DNA of 64,000 bases. It comes from Tupaia tana. Taxonomy: Eukaryota > Chordata > Mammalia > Scandentia > Tupaiidae. The position numbers and the translations under genes are program-made. Under the pieces are notes generated by a model, which saw only the letters and a program-made list of their open reading frames with translations, had not been told where the DNA came from and made no database searches. This document shows positions 21,979-34,185 of this stretch, one piece after another (the stretch's first letter is position 1; each line of letters starts with the position of its first letter). Location of the stretch: assembly GCA_026018925.1 (NCBI GenBank), contig JAKSZU010000002.1, forward strand, positions 158,764,400-158,828,399, written 5' to 3'.

Positions 21979-22139
21979 ACATGATAAAGGTAAAATTCTA
22001 AAGACTAGGGAAAGATATTTTCCTATCTAAAGGATAACACTGGACAATAGAGATGAATATATATATATAAATCAGTAGGAAAATCAAACAACAAGTTGAA
22101 AAATGAGCAAATGATAGGAACAGGTAATTCATAAAACAA

Positions 22140-22312
22140 CCTTACAACTCACAGATGAAATATGAATTTCTTCTTTTTATAGGCAGGTCCACCAACATTC
22201 AGAGGGATGAAATAATTTCCTTAAGATCATATAGCTAGTAAATGACAGAGGAAGGATTCATACCCAGATGTACTTACATCTTAAGCTAATACATTTTCTA
22301 CTCATTTCATTA
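22140..22312 (+). mobile_element. MIR element
   Basis: CCTTAAGATCATATAGCTAG, TAAATGACAGAGGAAGGATTC and ATACCCAGATGTAC correspond to the MIR segment 'ttgcccaaggtcacacagctagtaagtggcagagccgggattcgaaccca'. Confidence 0.75.
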
Positions 22313-22628
22313 CAGTTTGCTAAATGTCTTCCCATTACTTCTCCAACTTCAGAAGTATCCAAATTGAGAGATGAGGTTACATATGCAGGATTCAAATAAT
22401 CATAAATGGAATTCATCTTCCTCAATCTTGCCAGTTTTGAAAATATTAGGAATTATAATTATGGAGAAAAATGTTGGTCATCTGTACCAATGAAGAATCT
22501 TGCTAAATGTAATTAATAAATTCAGAAATGAAGGGCTCAATAATCCAGAAATCCCATATGAAATTAAATAATAGCCAATAGTTACCAGGCTCTTAGCAGA
22601 AGCTTGCAAAATTTACAGATAATTTATA

Positions 22629-22835
22629 TTTAATTCAGCAAATATTTATTAAATATGTTCTATGTATAAAGATAAGAGGTTCCCCAATCTCCAATGTTTC
22701 TTATCTACTAAGCCAGTAGTTAAAATAAGATAAGCATACAATAACTATACCAAGAGATAAAGCATGAGAATAGTCAAATGAGAGGCATGAATAAAGTGCT
22801 TTTGAAGTTTAGATAATGAGTTATTCACTTTCTAC
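22629..22835 (-). mobile_element. L2 LINE 3' fragment
   Basis: TTAATTCAGCAAATATTTAT followed by TAAATATGTTCTATGTATAA is the reversed L2 terminus. Downstream AGATAAGCATACAATAACTA and ATGAATAAAGTGCTTTTGAAG continue it. Confidence 0.6.
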
Positions 22836-23117
22836 TGAACTATTATCTTTTTCATTAATAAAATTCAGATGTTCATACATAGAGTTGCTATAATCAGGTA
22901 TTTTAAATATAGGAAATCACCAACAGGTAAAATAAAAAATCTGACCCACTGAAAATGCACACAATGTTATAATCTACAATCACCCAAAATATTATAGCAG
23001 TGTGCACTGGATTACACAAAAAAATTATGAATTTCATAATAATTTTTATGGTATCTTTCTCCCAGTGAACATGTGTTTTCCATAGTGTGGAGGCCTATGG
23101 AATACCCCGATCTTTTT
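22836..23117. other. Unassigned sequence
   Basis: AT-rich, no feature seen. Confidence 0.35.
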
Positions 23118-23282
23118 TGAAAGATTTGATTTAATTTTGTTTATTATCATTATTTTATTTTTTAAATTTGACCAGGGAAAGAGAGAGGGAAAGTGAGAAA
23201 GCAAGCTGCCAGTTCGGGACTCGAACCACAATTGGTCATATAAGAGATCAGTGCTTTAATCACCATGCCACCTGCTGGTCCT
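23118..23282 (-). mobile_element. SINE-A short form
   Basis: Complement reads GGACCAGCAGGTGGCATGGTG head, GCTTGCTTTCTCACTTTCCC block, GGTCAAATTTAAAAAATAAA tail. One codon-scale minus frame (61 codons, 23046-23231) is inside it and spurious. Confidence 0.88.
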
Positions 23283-23426
23283 AGAATATTCAACCTTAAC
23301 ACTTTCTCCTATAAAATAGTAACTCACTTTTCCCCTCTGCAAGAGATACCTTTTAGTGTAGGCGGTGATGGCTTATTGCTCTTAGTTAGTCTCAAAACCA
23401 ATTTCCTTTTCTGCTTTTAATTTGTT

Positions 23427-23905
23427 CACTTATTAATTCAGTCAATATTTATTGAGTATATACTATATGCCAAAACTCACTCTAAGTGCTAGATTTACTA
23501 TACTGAGTAGAACAGAAATAGTCTCTTCATGAGGTATATAAATATTATATACTGGATAAATAGATGTAATTGCATATTTGTATATTCTACCATGGGGAAA
23601 AAAAAAACAAAATGCTATGGAATGAAAAAATAGTAATTTATTTAAAATTGAATATTTAGAAGAGACCTCACTGAGAAAGATCCAACCCTGAACAAGGAGA
23701 CAGATCAGTCCAAGCAAAGAGAAGCAAGCAGATTCTTAGTTTGCAAAAAGTGAGGCACTGAGAGAAGGAAGGGTGGCTAGATGACACCGTAGGTCAGCAA
23801 GGGTCACCTTAGGAAGGTCCTTGCAATCAGGGTCTGAGTTATTCTAAGCACAGTCATAAGATATTAAAAGATTTTAATCAAGAACATAGTTGGTTAAAAC
23901 ACATT
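23427..23905 (-). mobile_element. L2 LINE 3' region
   Basis: Reversed L2 terminus (TTAATTCAGTCAATATTTAT, GAGTATATACTATATGCC, CACTCTAAGTGC) is followed by more distant L2-like sequence to about 23900 (AGAGACCTCACTGAGAAAGA; GTCCTTGCAATCAGG). A 23607-23615 A-run interrupts. The 84-codon minus frame at 23463-23717 is not a gene. Confidence 0.55.
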
Positions 23906-26551
23906 TTCCCACAAATTATGGATAATGGGCTAAAGGAAAGTAAGAGTTAAAGTGAAAACTCAAATTCGAAAATCAGAACAGTCAATGGAAGACAGGTGGT
24001 GTTTGGCCTTGGGGTTGTGGCGATATATATTGAGAACAAATAAGTGAGTGGCACCATATAATTTGGAAACGAAACTGACTAGGAGGATTTCTGGTATAAG
24101 TGAAACTCAAGAATGGCTTAAACCTCTCTAAAAATGTATCACTAGTCCACTTCTAGAACAATTTTGATCAAATAAGCATGAACACATGAGCATGTGCTCT
24201 TATTAGAAGTAGGCACCATATTTGTGACCACTCTTACCTCACCATCTCTTGCAATCAATGGTAAACCATTATTAAAAATGTTCATGACAACTTCTTTCTA
24301 AACTTTTCAATGAAAACAGCATTAATCTCCCTGCCTTCCTCTGCATGTCTTCAGGCTTCTTCCTAGTTCTCTTTTTTGAAGAAGTTAGTCCAGACAACAT
24401 TTCCTTTGAGTACACCTAGTTTGCCATAATATTCTCTATCTCTGCTTTACCAAGCTTATTGCCTTTCACATTCCCATCTTCTAGTTCTTTCCCCCGCCCA
24501 ACCAGTTTTTTACTGACTGTGAACTTATTACTCAGATGGTTGACAATCGAATCAGACTAAATCTAAAGCAAGACTACTCAAATAATTTTTGAATAATGAA
24601 GAATCGATTTCAGAAAGAGTTTTGTTTTTAGTCTCTAATAAATTATTTTTTTTAAAAAAATAAACTCTTTAAATTCTGTCATTTAATAACAAAAGAAATG
24701 TTCAGCTGATAGGTACTAACTTTAGAACATCCTTTTTTTCAATACCGAATACATATGTAACTTTCTTTCAATACAGTTCCTTTATTCATCTGTTTTACTG
24801 AAATCAAATGTTCAATAATTCATACAAAATAATTTTTGCCAGTTACTTTCTTGGCGGATGTACTGAATGGTTATTCTATTAGCATATAATCTCTCATTTT
24901 CATATTCTTGACTGAGTAATTACTTTAGACATTCCCCAATAAAATGCATTCGATATCTTTTGCTAAATTCACTTAAACAGTATATTAGGTTCACATTCTG
25001 CACCTGAGACCTCCCTTTTTAGTCTTGGAAAAGGTATATTAGTAATAGTCTTGAATATTTATTTTAAATTTTTCATATATTCATATGCCAAATGCCCTAC
25101 ATCTATCATTGCCTAATCTTGGTTCCCTAGATAATCAGTTATATTATAATATATCCTCGGACTTTTTTCCCTGAAAGAATCAATTCCATTGGATTGCTAA
25201 TCTGCATGAAATTCTAATAAACTGTATTTATATAAAAATGTATTTATTTGATTAGTGATTTGATTTATACAAAAATTTAAAACTACCCAATCATTACTTA
25301 AATAACTGAGATATAAAGAACAATTTCTGAAACAATTTCAACCATTTTAATAACTCATAAATTACCATACTTTCAAATTCAAATAAATTTTTATTATAAT
25401 CAAAACATCCTTCTTTTCTAGCAATGTCCTAGAAACACTTAAGAGTATAAACACCATATCAATTGGCAAAGCAAGTTGTTCTGTTGGGAAAACAATCTTG
25501 ATGAATCTTTGACAGAATTTTTCAAAATTAGATTTCATAAAGACCACCTGTTTAAAATATCAGGGTGCATTCAAAAAGTCCGGAGAGGGACCTATGAATG
25601 CTGTTATAACTAGCCCCCCAAAGAATTCTTGACACCTACATTTGAGAGCCAGTAATTTGGACTATACCACTGCACAGATATTAAATGATCATGTAACAAG
25701 TCACTAGAAATAAAACAGGATGAATGTATTAATTCAAGAGAAAATTATACTGCTGTTACAAAGAAGTTTTCTACAAAAACCACATTTTTCCCTGTATTTC
25801 AACTCTTTAATAAAGGCAGAGAGATAAACTACAGAAACACAGTAAAAATAAAAATCTTATAAAAATAACTGACTGAGGAGTTACTTTAAAATTTTAAGAC
25901 TATGGCATCAAACACTGAATTACAAAATCTTATTTCATCAAATGAGATTAAATCAGGAAAAGTCTAATGATAGATGCCTCTTGAAATCAAATGGTATTGT
26001 CTGTGATGGCACGAAATTCCCCATGATTTAAGAGAGTAACAGATCCACATAACACTTGCTGAGAACATTGTTTGTAATTCTGCCTCTCTCGCTGCCTAGA
26101 TGTCATTATTGTGTAATCAAAGAGATATCAAGTTATTCCACTGATGTGTCTTTTCTATTTTTCTGAAATTTGTCCTTTTCCTGTAAAGGGTGATGAACAA
26201 AATTCTAAAATACAATACCACCTGAGAAACATGCTTTCACAGAAGAAAAAGAAAGGTGTAATGAAACAGCCCTTGTCCCCGTGTGTATGTGGAAGTAGCA
26301 ACCTATTTGTAGAGGTCTGGGGATACCTCAGATATTCTTTTGTACTTTAAATTTTCACAGAGTTCTCACAGGTGCACAAAATGATAGCACCTAGCTAGGA
26401 AGACGTTAGACCAATATGACACACAATATATGCTTGGTCTGGAGAATAAATAACAGGGTAAAAGAATGAGATTTGACAAAAACAATCTATAATTTAGAAA
26501 AATATAGTGAAGCCATAACTAAATAGTTGTGAAACAAAGAGAATCATGTCT
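23906..26551. other. Unassigned, SINE-free AT-rich stretch
   Basis: About 2.6 kb without lineage-specific SINEs. At 25561-25583 a sequence GTGCATTCAAAAAGTCCGG looks like one end of a mariner-type element, but I found no partner end. No gene-like frame. Confidence 0.35.
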
Positions 26552-26675
26552 GGGGCCGGTAGGTGGTGTGGTGGTTAAGGGTGCTGGACTCCTACATGGT
26601 CAACCGCGGTTTGAGTCCCAGACCTCGAAGCTTGCTTTCTCTCTCTCTGTCTCTATCTCTCTGGTCAAAATAAAA

Positions 26676-26710
<35 letters not shown>

Positions 26711-26735
26711 ATTAAATAATATAATTCTTAAAAAT
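26552..26735 (+). mobile_element. SINE-A short form with target-site duplication
   Basis: GGGGCCGGTAGGTGGTGTGG head, A-box GGTGTGGTGG, B-box GGTTTGAGTCC, CT-rich block, and (AAAT)n expansion at 26672-26712, ending ATAATTCTTAAAAA. The flanks CAAAGAGAATCATGTCT (26535-26551) and CAAAGAGTCATGTCT (26751-26765) are duplicated target DNA differing by a 2-bp indel. Confidence 0.93.
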
Positions 26736-26994
26736 ATCTTTCTTAAAAAACAAAGAGTCATGTCTAAAGATGACAGACCCCCCCCCCCAAAGGTTTTGGA
26801 TATTAACTTAATGTGGGGAAAAGAGAAAAGAAGAACAAAATTTAAGTGCTTTTAATGATGATGAAAAAAATATTCTACCAGTAATAGAAATAGTACAAAC
26901 AGAATTAAGAAGCTTATGCCAAGTTCAGAGTTGGAGAAAAATATGTAAAACTCAAGAAATGCAAAAAACTAAATATTTATATTGCTCTACAGAT
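26736..26994. other. Unassigned gap with a C-run
   Basis: A run of 10 C at 26779-26788 is the only distinctive feature. Confidence 0.4.
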
Positions 26995-27322
26995 TCATAT
27001 GTTGAAATCAAATTCTACTTTTGATGGTTTTAGGAGATGGGACATTTGGAAAGCAAATGCCTCATGAGGGGTAGCACCCCTGTGAATGGATTAAGGTCCT
27101 TATAAAAGAGACACATGGAAAGCTGTCCTGCCCCTTTTAATATGCAAATACAGAAAGAAAATGGCTGTCTATGAAACAAAAAAGGGGCTTTCAGCAGACA
27201 CCAAATCTGCTGGCACATTGATCTTGGACTGCCTAGACTCCAGAAACGTGAGGAATAAATGCTATTTCCAAGCCACCTTGGTGAGAATTTTTGTTAGAGC
27301 AGCTCGAATGGACTAAGACATA
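26995..27322 (+). mobile_element. MaLR LTR, MST type, 5' truncated
   Basis: Clear order of MST landmarks: TTCATATGTTGAAATC, GAATGGATTAAGGTCC, TTATAAAAGAGACACATGG, AATGGCTGTCTATGAA, CACCAAATCTGCTGGCAC, ATTGATCTTGGACTGCC, CTCCAGAAACGTGAGGAATA and a GACTAAGACA end. These are remnants of an old mammalian endogenous retrovirus-like family. No internal region is present, so it is a solo LTR. Confidence 0.85.
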
Positions 27323-27415
27323 AGTATATGCAAGAATCTGCCATGTGCCGGGTCCTATGTTAAGCAGGTTCATTGTTCTTCTTTGTCATGCAGCTCTTGA
27401 GCACTGATTATTTTT

Positions 27416-27688
27416 GGAGAAGTTTTTTTTTTTTTTTTTTTTTTGTTTTTTTCTATAGGGCGCGTGCGCTTGCCAGACAGACAGAGACAGAGAGAAAGAA
27501 GGCGAGAAATCACCCCCCAGGGAGGATGGCCACGCCGCAATCCCTTCTCCTCCATTCTCCTCTCGGGATCTTGGGCACGCACACACACATGCGCCCGGCA
27601 TGAGTTTAAGCCACGGGGTCTGGGACTCGAACCGCGGTCGACTACGTGGGAGTCCAGCGACATAGCCATTATGCTAACTGCCGGTCCC
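27416..27688 (-). mobile_element. SINE-A long form, young full-length copy
   Basis: Complete minus-strand element with intact CpGs (GGGCGCGTGCGC, CGACTACG, AACCGCGGTCG). It is bounded by a perfect 17-bp duplication GAGCACTGATTATTTTT at 27399-27415 and 27689-27705. It is among the youngest insertions here. Frames of 71-99 codons across it are spurious. Confidence 0.97.
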
Positions 27689-27705
27689 GAGCACTGATTA
27701 TTTTT

Positions 27706-28639
27706 CTCCCCTTTTCACATATAAGAAACAAGGTCTTGTTCAGAGCCAGGCAACAATTAGTGAACATGCACTCCAGGCAGTTAAAAGCTTCTTTCTGTGC
27801 ATTTTTGAATGCTAAAAGACATGTCTGGTTGGCACGAAGGCCCGCCCTACATCTACTTTACACAGGACCACTCTTCCGCAGCTTTTCTGGCAGCATATTT
27901 TGCGAGTGGAGTACAACTGGAGTCCACTGAAGAGAGAACTGGCTCTCAGAAGGCCTGGGGTTAGCTGTGTGTGGTCTAACTGGGAGTAACAGTGTTAGCC
28001 ACACATTCCACTAATAAGCATGTCATCAGAATTTTGGGGAAATATTCATGAAAAATTCAGTTCTCTGAGTTTGTAAAAATAAGAGATCAAAATACAAATT
28101 CAAGGTAATTAATATTTGTGGAGTTTTTGCCCATTTTTTTGCATTAAGAATAAATAAAACTAATGTAATTATCTCTGCAGTCCAGTATCTAAGACTCATG
28201 AAAGGGAGGGGAAGTTACTCCCACTTTCTAATTTTCAAAGCCATATCAATTTTAAGATGATTTACTATAAGGAAAAACTATACAGAATGTATTGAAATTT
28301 TCTGTCTAAAGAAGCTTTTTCAGGATATTTTCCTTTCAGTTACTCCACTTAGGAATCCTACACTCTTATTGGGAAACTTTATATTATTTGATTTTTCCCA
28401 CTCTACAAATATCCCAAGATATTTACATTCTCCTTGCCCATTCTATCACTTTACTCAGTATATAGGAATTTCTCTCATGCTTGTGCAACATCCACTTTGC
28501 ATTTAAATATACTAGTAATATATTCTCATAAAATAATAATGTTCAATTTTTTTTTTTTTATTGAAATACATTGGGCAACAATTCTGTATACGTAAACCAA
28601 AACTAACAAAGCTTTCAGAAGTCTATGATTCAGATAATA
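27706..28639. other. Unassigned sequence
   Basis: No repeat recognised up to a T-run at 28547-28559. The 94-codon frame at 27646-27930 starts inside the SINE. Confidence 0.4.
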
Positions 28640-29285
28640 GCAACAGCTGGCCAACTGTTCTATATCCCAGCTATACATATAAAACATTTTAATATCCAGT
28701 GTTGTCAAAGATAGGAGAAAGCAACACTCGGGTACACTGCTGGTATGAATTTCAATTAGAAGAAGTACAACTGCTTCTGACACTACTCATCTATGTAGAA
28801 AATGCATATCCTTTGACCAGGCAGTCCCACTCTTAGAACTCTACTTGATTTCAATATTAGTTTAAATATGTAAGATATAACTATTCAGATTTTATTAAAG
28901 AATATTTAAAATTAATGAAATGGCCACTTTAATTATTGACTAAAATATATCCATATTAAATATATAGCAGAAAAGTACATAATAAATACTGAATGAAATG
29001 AAGATATCCATAATATGTTTTAAAATTAAAAAAAGGAAATTAGATAATACATTTTATAGTAAAAAGCTACTTTTAAAAATTAAAGTTGTGTATGTGTGTG
29101 AGCATACTTGAGGTTATACAGAAAAATGACTAGATAATGAGGAAATGAACAGTGAATACTTCAGGAAAATGTGGTTGGTTGGGAGAGTCAGGGTGGGTGA
29201 TCTCATTGTGTGTTTTGCATACTTTGTATTATTTAATTTGTTGCCATAAATATGTATTACTTCAGTAATTAAAACAAACAAATTC
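28640..29285 (+). mobile_element. Old L1 3' region (L1M-like)
   Basis: TCCAGTGTTGTCAAAGATAG, GCAACACTCGGGTACACTGC, TGGTATGAATTTCAATTAGA and TTTGACCAGGCAGTCCCACT follow the order of ORF2 end/3' UTR of old L1 elements ('tgttggcaaggatgtggag ... ctcctacactgctggtgggaatgtaaat ... gaccagcaattcc'). It then decays into AT-rich sequence ending at the SINE. Confidence 0.6.
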
Positions 29286-29287
29286 TA

Positions 29288-29544
29288 GGCCAGTAGGTGG
29301 TTAAGGAACTGGATCCCACGTGGCTGACTCAACAGTTCAAGTTCCAGTGGCTTGATAATAACCCTGGGCATGTGTGTGTGCAAGTGTGTCCAGAATCTCA
29401 AGAAGAGAGTCAAAGTACAGTGATTGCAGTGTGCCCATCCCCCTACGGGGTGAATTCATACGTTCTTTCTATGTCTCTTTCTGTCTCTCCCTGGCACGTA
29501 CATACTCCCTGTCACAACAATAACAACAAAAACTCAAAATTATA
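29288..29544 (+). mobile_element. SINE-A long form, head partly deleted
   Basis: TAGGCCAGTAGGTGGTTAAGG lacks about 9 bp of the A-box region. B-box ACAGTTCAAGTTCC, GTGTGTGTGCAAGTGTGTCC middle and CCCATCCCCCTACGGGG block are present, with a tail of CAACAATAACAACAAAAACTC. Confidence 0.87.
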
Positions 29545-29715
29545 GGGACCAGCAGGTGGCGTGGTGGTTAAGGTGTTGGAATTCCCACATGGCTGACTGC
29601 GGTTCAAGTCCTGGACCTGGCAGCTTGCTTTCTCACTCTTCCTCTCTGTCTTTCTCTTGCAAAATTCATGTGAAAATAATAATAATAAATAAATAACATA
29701 ATTCTTAAAAAAAAC
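29545..29715 (+). mobile_element. SINE-A short form inserted at the tail of another SINE-A
   Basis: GGGACCAGCAGGTGGCGTGG head, B-box GGTTCAAGTCC, tail AATAATAATAAATAAATAAC then ATAATTCTTAAAAA. The preceding CTCAAAATTATAG (29533-29545) recurs as CTCAAAATTATATAG at 29717-29731, so it landed in the A-rich tail of the upstream copy. Confidence 0.92.
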
Positions 29716-30157
29716 CTCAAAATTATATAGAATTTTGTTATACACATTAAAACTCTTCCAGATATGAGAATGGAAAGATCTAAGCCCAAGGACATATATT
29801 GGTGATAACATGGTATCCTAAAGCATTGTAGAAATCACTCTGTAAACACACATGTTGTTAAACCCTGGTCCTGAAATATGATTTATGCAGACTTCCTTTC
29901 CTAGGGCCACTGCTGAGTTAAACTTCCAGGCAGGAAAAGTATGGTGACGCCGCAAGGCAGTTTCTCTCTCTTAGTGACTGAGCGTGGGGTATGACAGTAG
30001 CAGAGGTTGATCTACCATGGCACACTTGGGGTCTGTGTGCTCCTGTCTCGATGTTTCTAATTTGTCAGGCATAGTAAACAGTGTCATACTTATTTTCTCC
30101 TCAAAATAAGGAATTTTCTAAAAGGGAGTACTGAAGCACAATCCACATATATGACAT
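29716..30157. other. Unassigned sequence
   Basis: No repeat or coding signal recognised. Confidence 0.4.
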
Positions 30158-30159
30158 AC

Positions 30160-30197
<38 letters not shown>
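30158..30197. repeat. (AC)n microsatellite
   Basis: About 18 AC units after ATAACAC. The VCVCVC residues of the overlapping minus-strand frame come from this tract. Confidence 0.93.
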
Positions 30198-30198
<1 letters not shown>

Positions 30199-30247
30199 AT
30201 TTGAAAAGTAACAAAATAATTTCCTGAATATTGCATATTTCCTCTAT

Positions 30248-30315
30248 TAGGTCATCAGAAAAGTCACGATATGCTTTTCTATGCAAAATCGCATCATGAA
30301 TTTCCCACGACCCAA
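30248..30315. mobile_element. Mariner-like MITE, copy 3
   Basis: TAGGTCATCAGAAAAGTCAC at the left and CATGAATTTCCCACGACCCA at the right form the inverted ends. The centre is TGCTTTTCTATGCAAAATCG. It is 68 bp and the unit is almost entirely palindromic. Confidence 0.8.
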
Positions 30316-33300
30316 TAGCATACAAGCCAGTATATCTAAAAACAGTAAGTAATGGTCGGCAGCTCTACGCAGCTGATTTCTCCTACAAATTGTAATGTAG
30401 ATTTATCTACATTAGACAACGCACTTTATGCCAGGATTTTATGTTGCTCTTTGCACATGTAAACATATTATTTGACAACAAATAAATTATCCTCATACCT
30501 TTCCGACTTTTCATTGATTTTCCAACTCCTGGTCCTAGACCATGAATTTAGGGCTATTTATTAACTCCAACTGATCAATTGACTCTTAAGTTACTTAAAG
30601 GCTACATCTTGCTAGCTGTTGCTTTTTAAGTTAGGTAATTATAACTTGACTTTGTAAATGCAGCTATACAGAAGAAAAAGCATAAAAAATTATAAAAAGG
30701 CTGGCATTTTTAAAAGATGCAATTAACATAATTAGAGCAGGCAATTACAAAATGCCTACTTCATGAATCTGAATAGATTACCTATAATCACATTAATGTG
30801 GCTATAGCCTAGACTTCAAAGCATGGTTGATGTCAAAGATTTAACATGCTTTCCTATACCAACCCAACCATGGACTGTCTTTTTAAAAATAGAAACAGGA
30901 ATAAATGCCACTGTAATTTCACTCTTCTTTTTCTGCTTCAATCAGTTTCTACTTCATTAGGACTTTCTAGGTAGGGGGTATTATTGTCTCATGCCAGAGG
31001 CTTTTAAAGATGTCTTTCTATAGCTGCATCACACCTGGCAACTGCCAGGGGGTGGGTTATAACGTAAAGTTTTTGTTCTCAACATTTCAGGTCTAATAGG
31101 ACAACTAATAGGTCAGGTGGGATATTTTGAAATGTAATTTTAAAAATTGCTTTAAGTACTTCTGACCAAAACCCATTAACCTTCATACATCTCTTCCAGA
31201 AAAGCAGGAAAACACTCTTCTGGGACTTGGCCATCATGTGTCAACCAAGTGCTCTCAGCCCTATATAACCAGGCTGAGGGGATTTGTGATAATGAGAAAA
31301 ATGCCCTTTGTAGATGCTCAAATTCTGCAGAGTAGCAAATGAGAGAAAAATATGATTTAAAAGGCAAGCATATATATGTTTATTTGAGTACTTTAATGAT
31401 TTAAGTCTAAGCGTAATTCTAATTTAACTTGCCTATGTAAGAGAAAAATTCAAGGTTAATTTTTGTCTCTATGTTCAATTATCTCACTTTATGGAGCAGG
31501 TAACTCGAGTAGAAGTTCTAGAAGCAAGCATCATTATCTCAGCGAATGTGGACGTAAGGCTTAAACGTAAGTATATGTTGTAGGAATTTTGCATATTTAC
31601 CCATCTTTTCTGGTAGAAATTAATGTACACATTTGACGGGGATGATAATCTGTATCTTGATATGAAATACCCAAGAAAGTGTAATTACCCTCTTTGTACT
31701 TTCTTAAATAAAGACATTGAAAACACCACCCTCATCAGACCTGCTGTTCTTAGCGCAAATCACTATTTGGCTAAAGGTTCTGAATTAATTCACAGTAATC
31801 ACATCATAGATGGAGACATGGTAATCTTTGATGATTAACTAACAAAGGAAAGATTTAATTCAAACATGTGAGGAAAGGAATTTAGATAAAATGTCCAATT
31901 ATACAAAAATTTAGAAGTACTGCTAATTTTTCTTAATATGGCACAGTGAATAATAACCTCAATGTTTAAAGAGGCAGTGTTCTAACTAAAGCAATTTATA
32001 GACTGAAAATTTTGTGTGGAAACATATGTAGACCTCTAAATTATCCATTGTGATTTATTTTTAAAATATTAGTGTGATCCTCAGTCTTCTGAATAGGACC
32101 TGCTGTCTAACATAAGCTTCTTTAATTAGCTAAGTAGATTTGCAGTCTCTTTTTTATTGGGGGAATTCCAATTTTATGTCATTTGGAACATTGCCTGTAT
32201 CTAAAAATCATTTGAAATAGCTGAGTTAGTCTCAAAAATATTAATAGGTACTCTAATACTGTATGCATTATTAATGCTGCTTAATGCTACGTGTGGTCTC
32301 TAATACTTTTTGTGAACAGTTAATGAATATTCATAAAACTGAATTGACACCAATAAATATGGATAGAGATCCTGTTAATGGAATGGTGCATCTATAAAAT
32401 AAATGTACTCAACATTCAAAGTAGAATAAAGAATTTTATCACTCCACTAATTGTAGTAACATAATATTTCTTAAGTTAAAAAAGAAAACTTTGCTGATTT
32501 TTAGTCTCTGAGTAATCTCTTTATATTTAGTATAGAAATGTGTAACTACTGATAAAAGAGCTCCAATAAACATAATGAAAGTGATTCGTATTCATTTCAT
32601 TGTCCACAGTATTTGGTAAATTTCAGGTTACGATACAGAAGTAGTATGATTCCTTCTTTTTGAAGAGTAGGTACTATGCCCTTGACACATCAAATGATTC
32701 TTAATCAGTAAGTTTCCAACACCTTGATTTTCTATATACTTTCACAAATTCTTGTTATTAAGATGGCCTCATTACTTGGATAATCACATATTCTTTATTC
32801 TATATTCTAGTTTAGAAAGTCTCCTTTTCAAAAGATATCAGCATGCAAGTGTACTTAGAACAGTTTGTGGGATAATAAAATTAAAGTATGAGTGAATTTT
32901 GGTGCCCAAATTTGAAACCCATGCATAATTTACTCAGTAAATATGTTGTACAACATTTTGAAGACCTTTTGTCGATGCACACAGCCCTTACTGTATTTGT
33001 TTTAGTGTTAAAAAGCAGACTAACTACTAACTCACAGGCTAACATTATTTTAAATACACATATCATACGGATGAATATTTTATTCAAAACAGTATGTAAA
33101 CATGTCCTAATGAAGCTCTAATATGTTTAAATAATTAAACGCCACTTATTTTGAAAGATCTGTGCTAAAAACGATTGAATTTTGGATTGGCTAAAGTGTT
33201 TATAAATTATTTTCCTTAAAGATGATGATTCAAAACACAAGTGAAGTTTTCAAGAAAAATACGAGGGTTAATCATTCAAGCTTGATTAGCGTCTCCCAAT

Positions 33301-33420
33301 TCCTAGGCTACAGTTCCTCTTATAAAACAACAGGGGGGCATCCATTGTTATGTTATCTACAATTTGTTTTATATTGTTTATGCGATTGTATTCTAAAAAC
33401 ATTAATTCCTTTCGATGTTT
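30316..33420. other. 3.1-kb SINE-free stretch
   Basis: No lineage-specific SINE, LTR or DNA element recognised. A perfect dyad TAATGTAGA-TTTA-TCTACATTA lies at 30393-30414. Frames of 63-77 codons (31176-31367, 31623-31838, 32881-33121) have no domains. The absence of insertions across 3 kb in such a SINE-rich window makes conserved regulatory sequence possible but unproven. Confidence 0.4.
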
Positions 33421-33478
33421 TTCTTTTTTTTTTTTTTGGAGAGTATTTTTGCTATAGGGTGCGTGCGCTCGCCAGAAA
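33421..33478 (-). mobile_element. SINE-A long form, 5'-truncated stub
   Basis: T-run then GGAGAGTATTTTTGCTATAG and GGTGCGTGCGCTCGCCAGAA, i.e. only the last 50 or so bases of the element in antisense. The remainder is absent, consistent with incomplete reverse transcription. Confidence 0.88.
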
Positions 33479-33506
33479 GTTCAGATATTTGTCAAAACAA
33501 AAACTA

Positions 33507-33705
33507 GGGGCAGGGCAGTGGTGTAGTGGTAATATAAAAGCTCTGAGAGGCTGATTGGCATGGGAAGTTTCCGGGTTCTCACCCAGAGACCTCCTGAATG
33601 CCCACAGGTTGGCTAAAGCTGAGGGAGGATCACATTGTGAAGACCCTGTTGGAGACTCCTGTCTTTCTGTTTTTGTCTCTCCCATTCATGGAAAAAACAA
33701 ACAAA
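33507..33705 (+). mobile_element. SINE-B copy 2
   Basis: GGGGCAGGGCAGTGGTGTAG with A-box-like CAGTGGTGTAGTGG, a B-box-like CGGGTTCTCACCC, CAGAGACCTCCTGAATGCCC, GGATCACATTGTGAAGACC, CTGTTGGAGACTCCTGTC, CT-rich stretch, CCATTCATGGAAAAAAC end. Structure matches the copy at 54.5 kb. Confidence 0.8.
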
Positions 33706-34185
33706 GATTTAAAAATCAAATGTATTCAGGTTAAATGCTAATAAGCAAATGATGTCAACTAAATTCTCTTTTGGAGATTCATAAGGCCAAGAACAAATAA
33801 GTTGTGAGAAATTCTCCAATAAAAACAACAAACAAGAACACGGATGAACAAACAAAAAATCTTAAGATCTATTTGTATTACATTATTTTACCACATAATC
33901 CCTTGATTTTTTATACTAGATAAAATATCTGTTGGTTAATAGTTCAACATTTGGGGTAATACCATTCTAAATAAATTTTGAAAACTCTACAATTTCTAAT
34001 TCTTACTATAGCTTTTTTTTCCTCCCCTTTTCATGAATGGAGACATTTTTATTTACTCTATTTGATAGCTCTCTGGATTCTTACTCTGATCATCTACACA
34101 TGGCTTATAGAAATATTATTTCCTACCTTTGTTTCAGCTGTATAGCCCTGAATTGATCTCTATAGCATATAACCAAATCCAAGTT
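33706..34185. other. Unassigned sequence
   Basis: AT-rich with A-rich CAAACAAAGA-type sequence at the start, possibly the SINE-B tail. Otherwise nothing recognised. Confidence 0.4.

Noticed and set aside
25558..25590. Mariner-like single end CATTCAAAAAGTCCGG
   Set aside because: No matching opposite end nearby and no second copy, so kept only as a note in the unassigned segment.
27370..27697. Four overlapping frames of 71-99 codons
   Set aside because: All fall inside one young SINE-A copy; the same frames recur wherever the SINE is intact.
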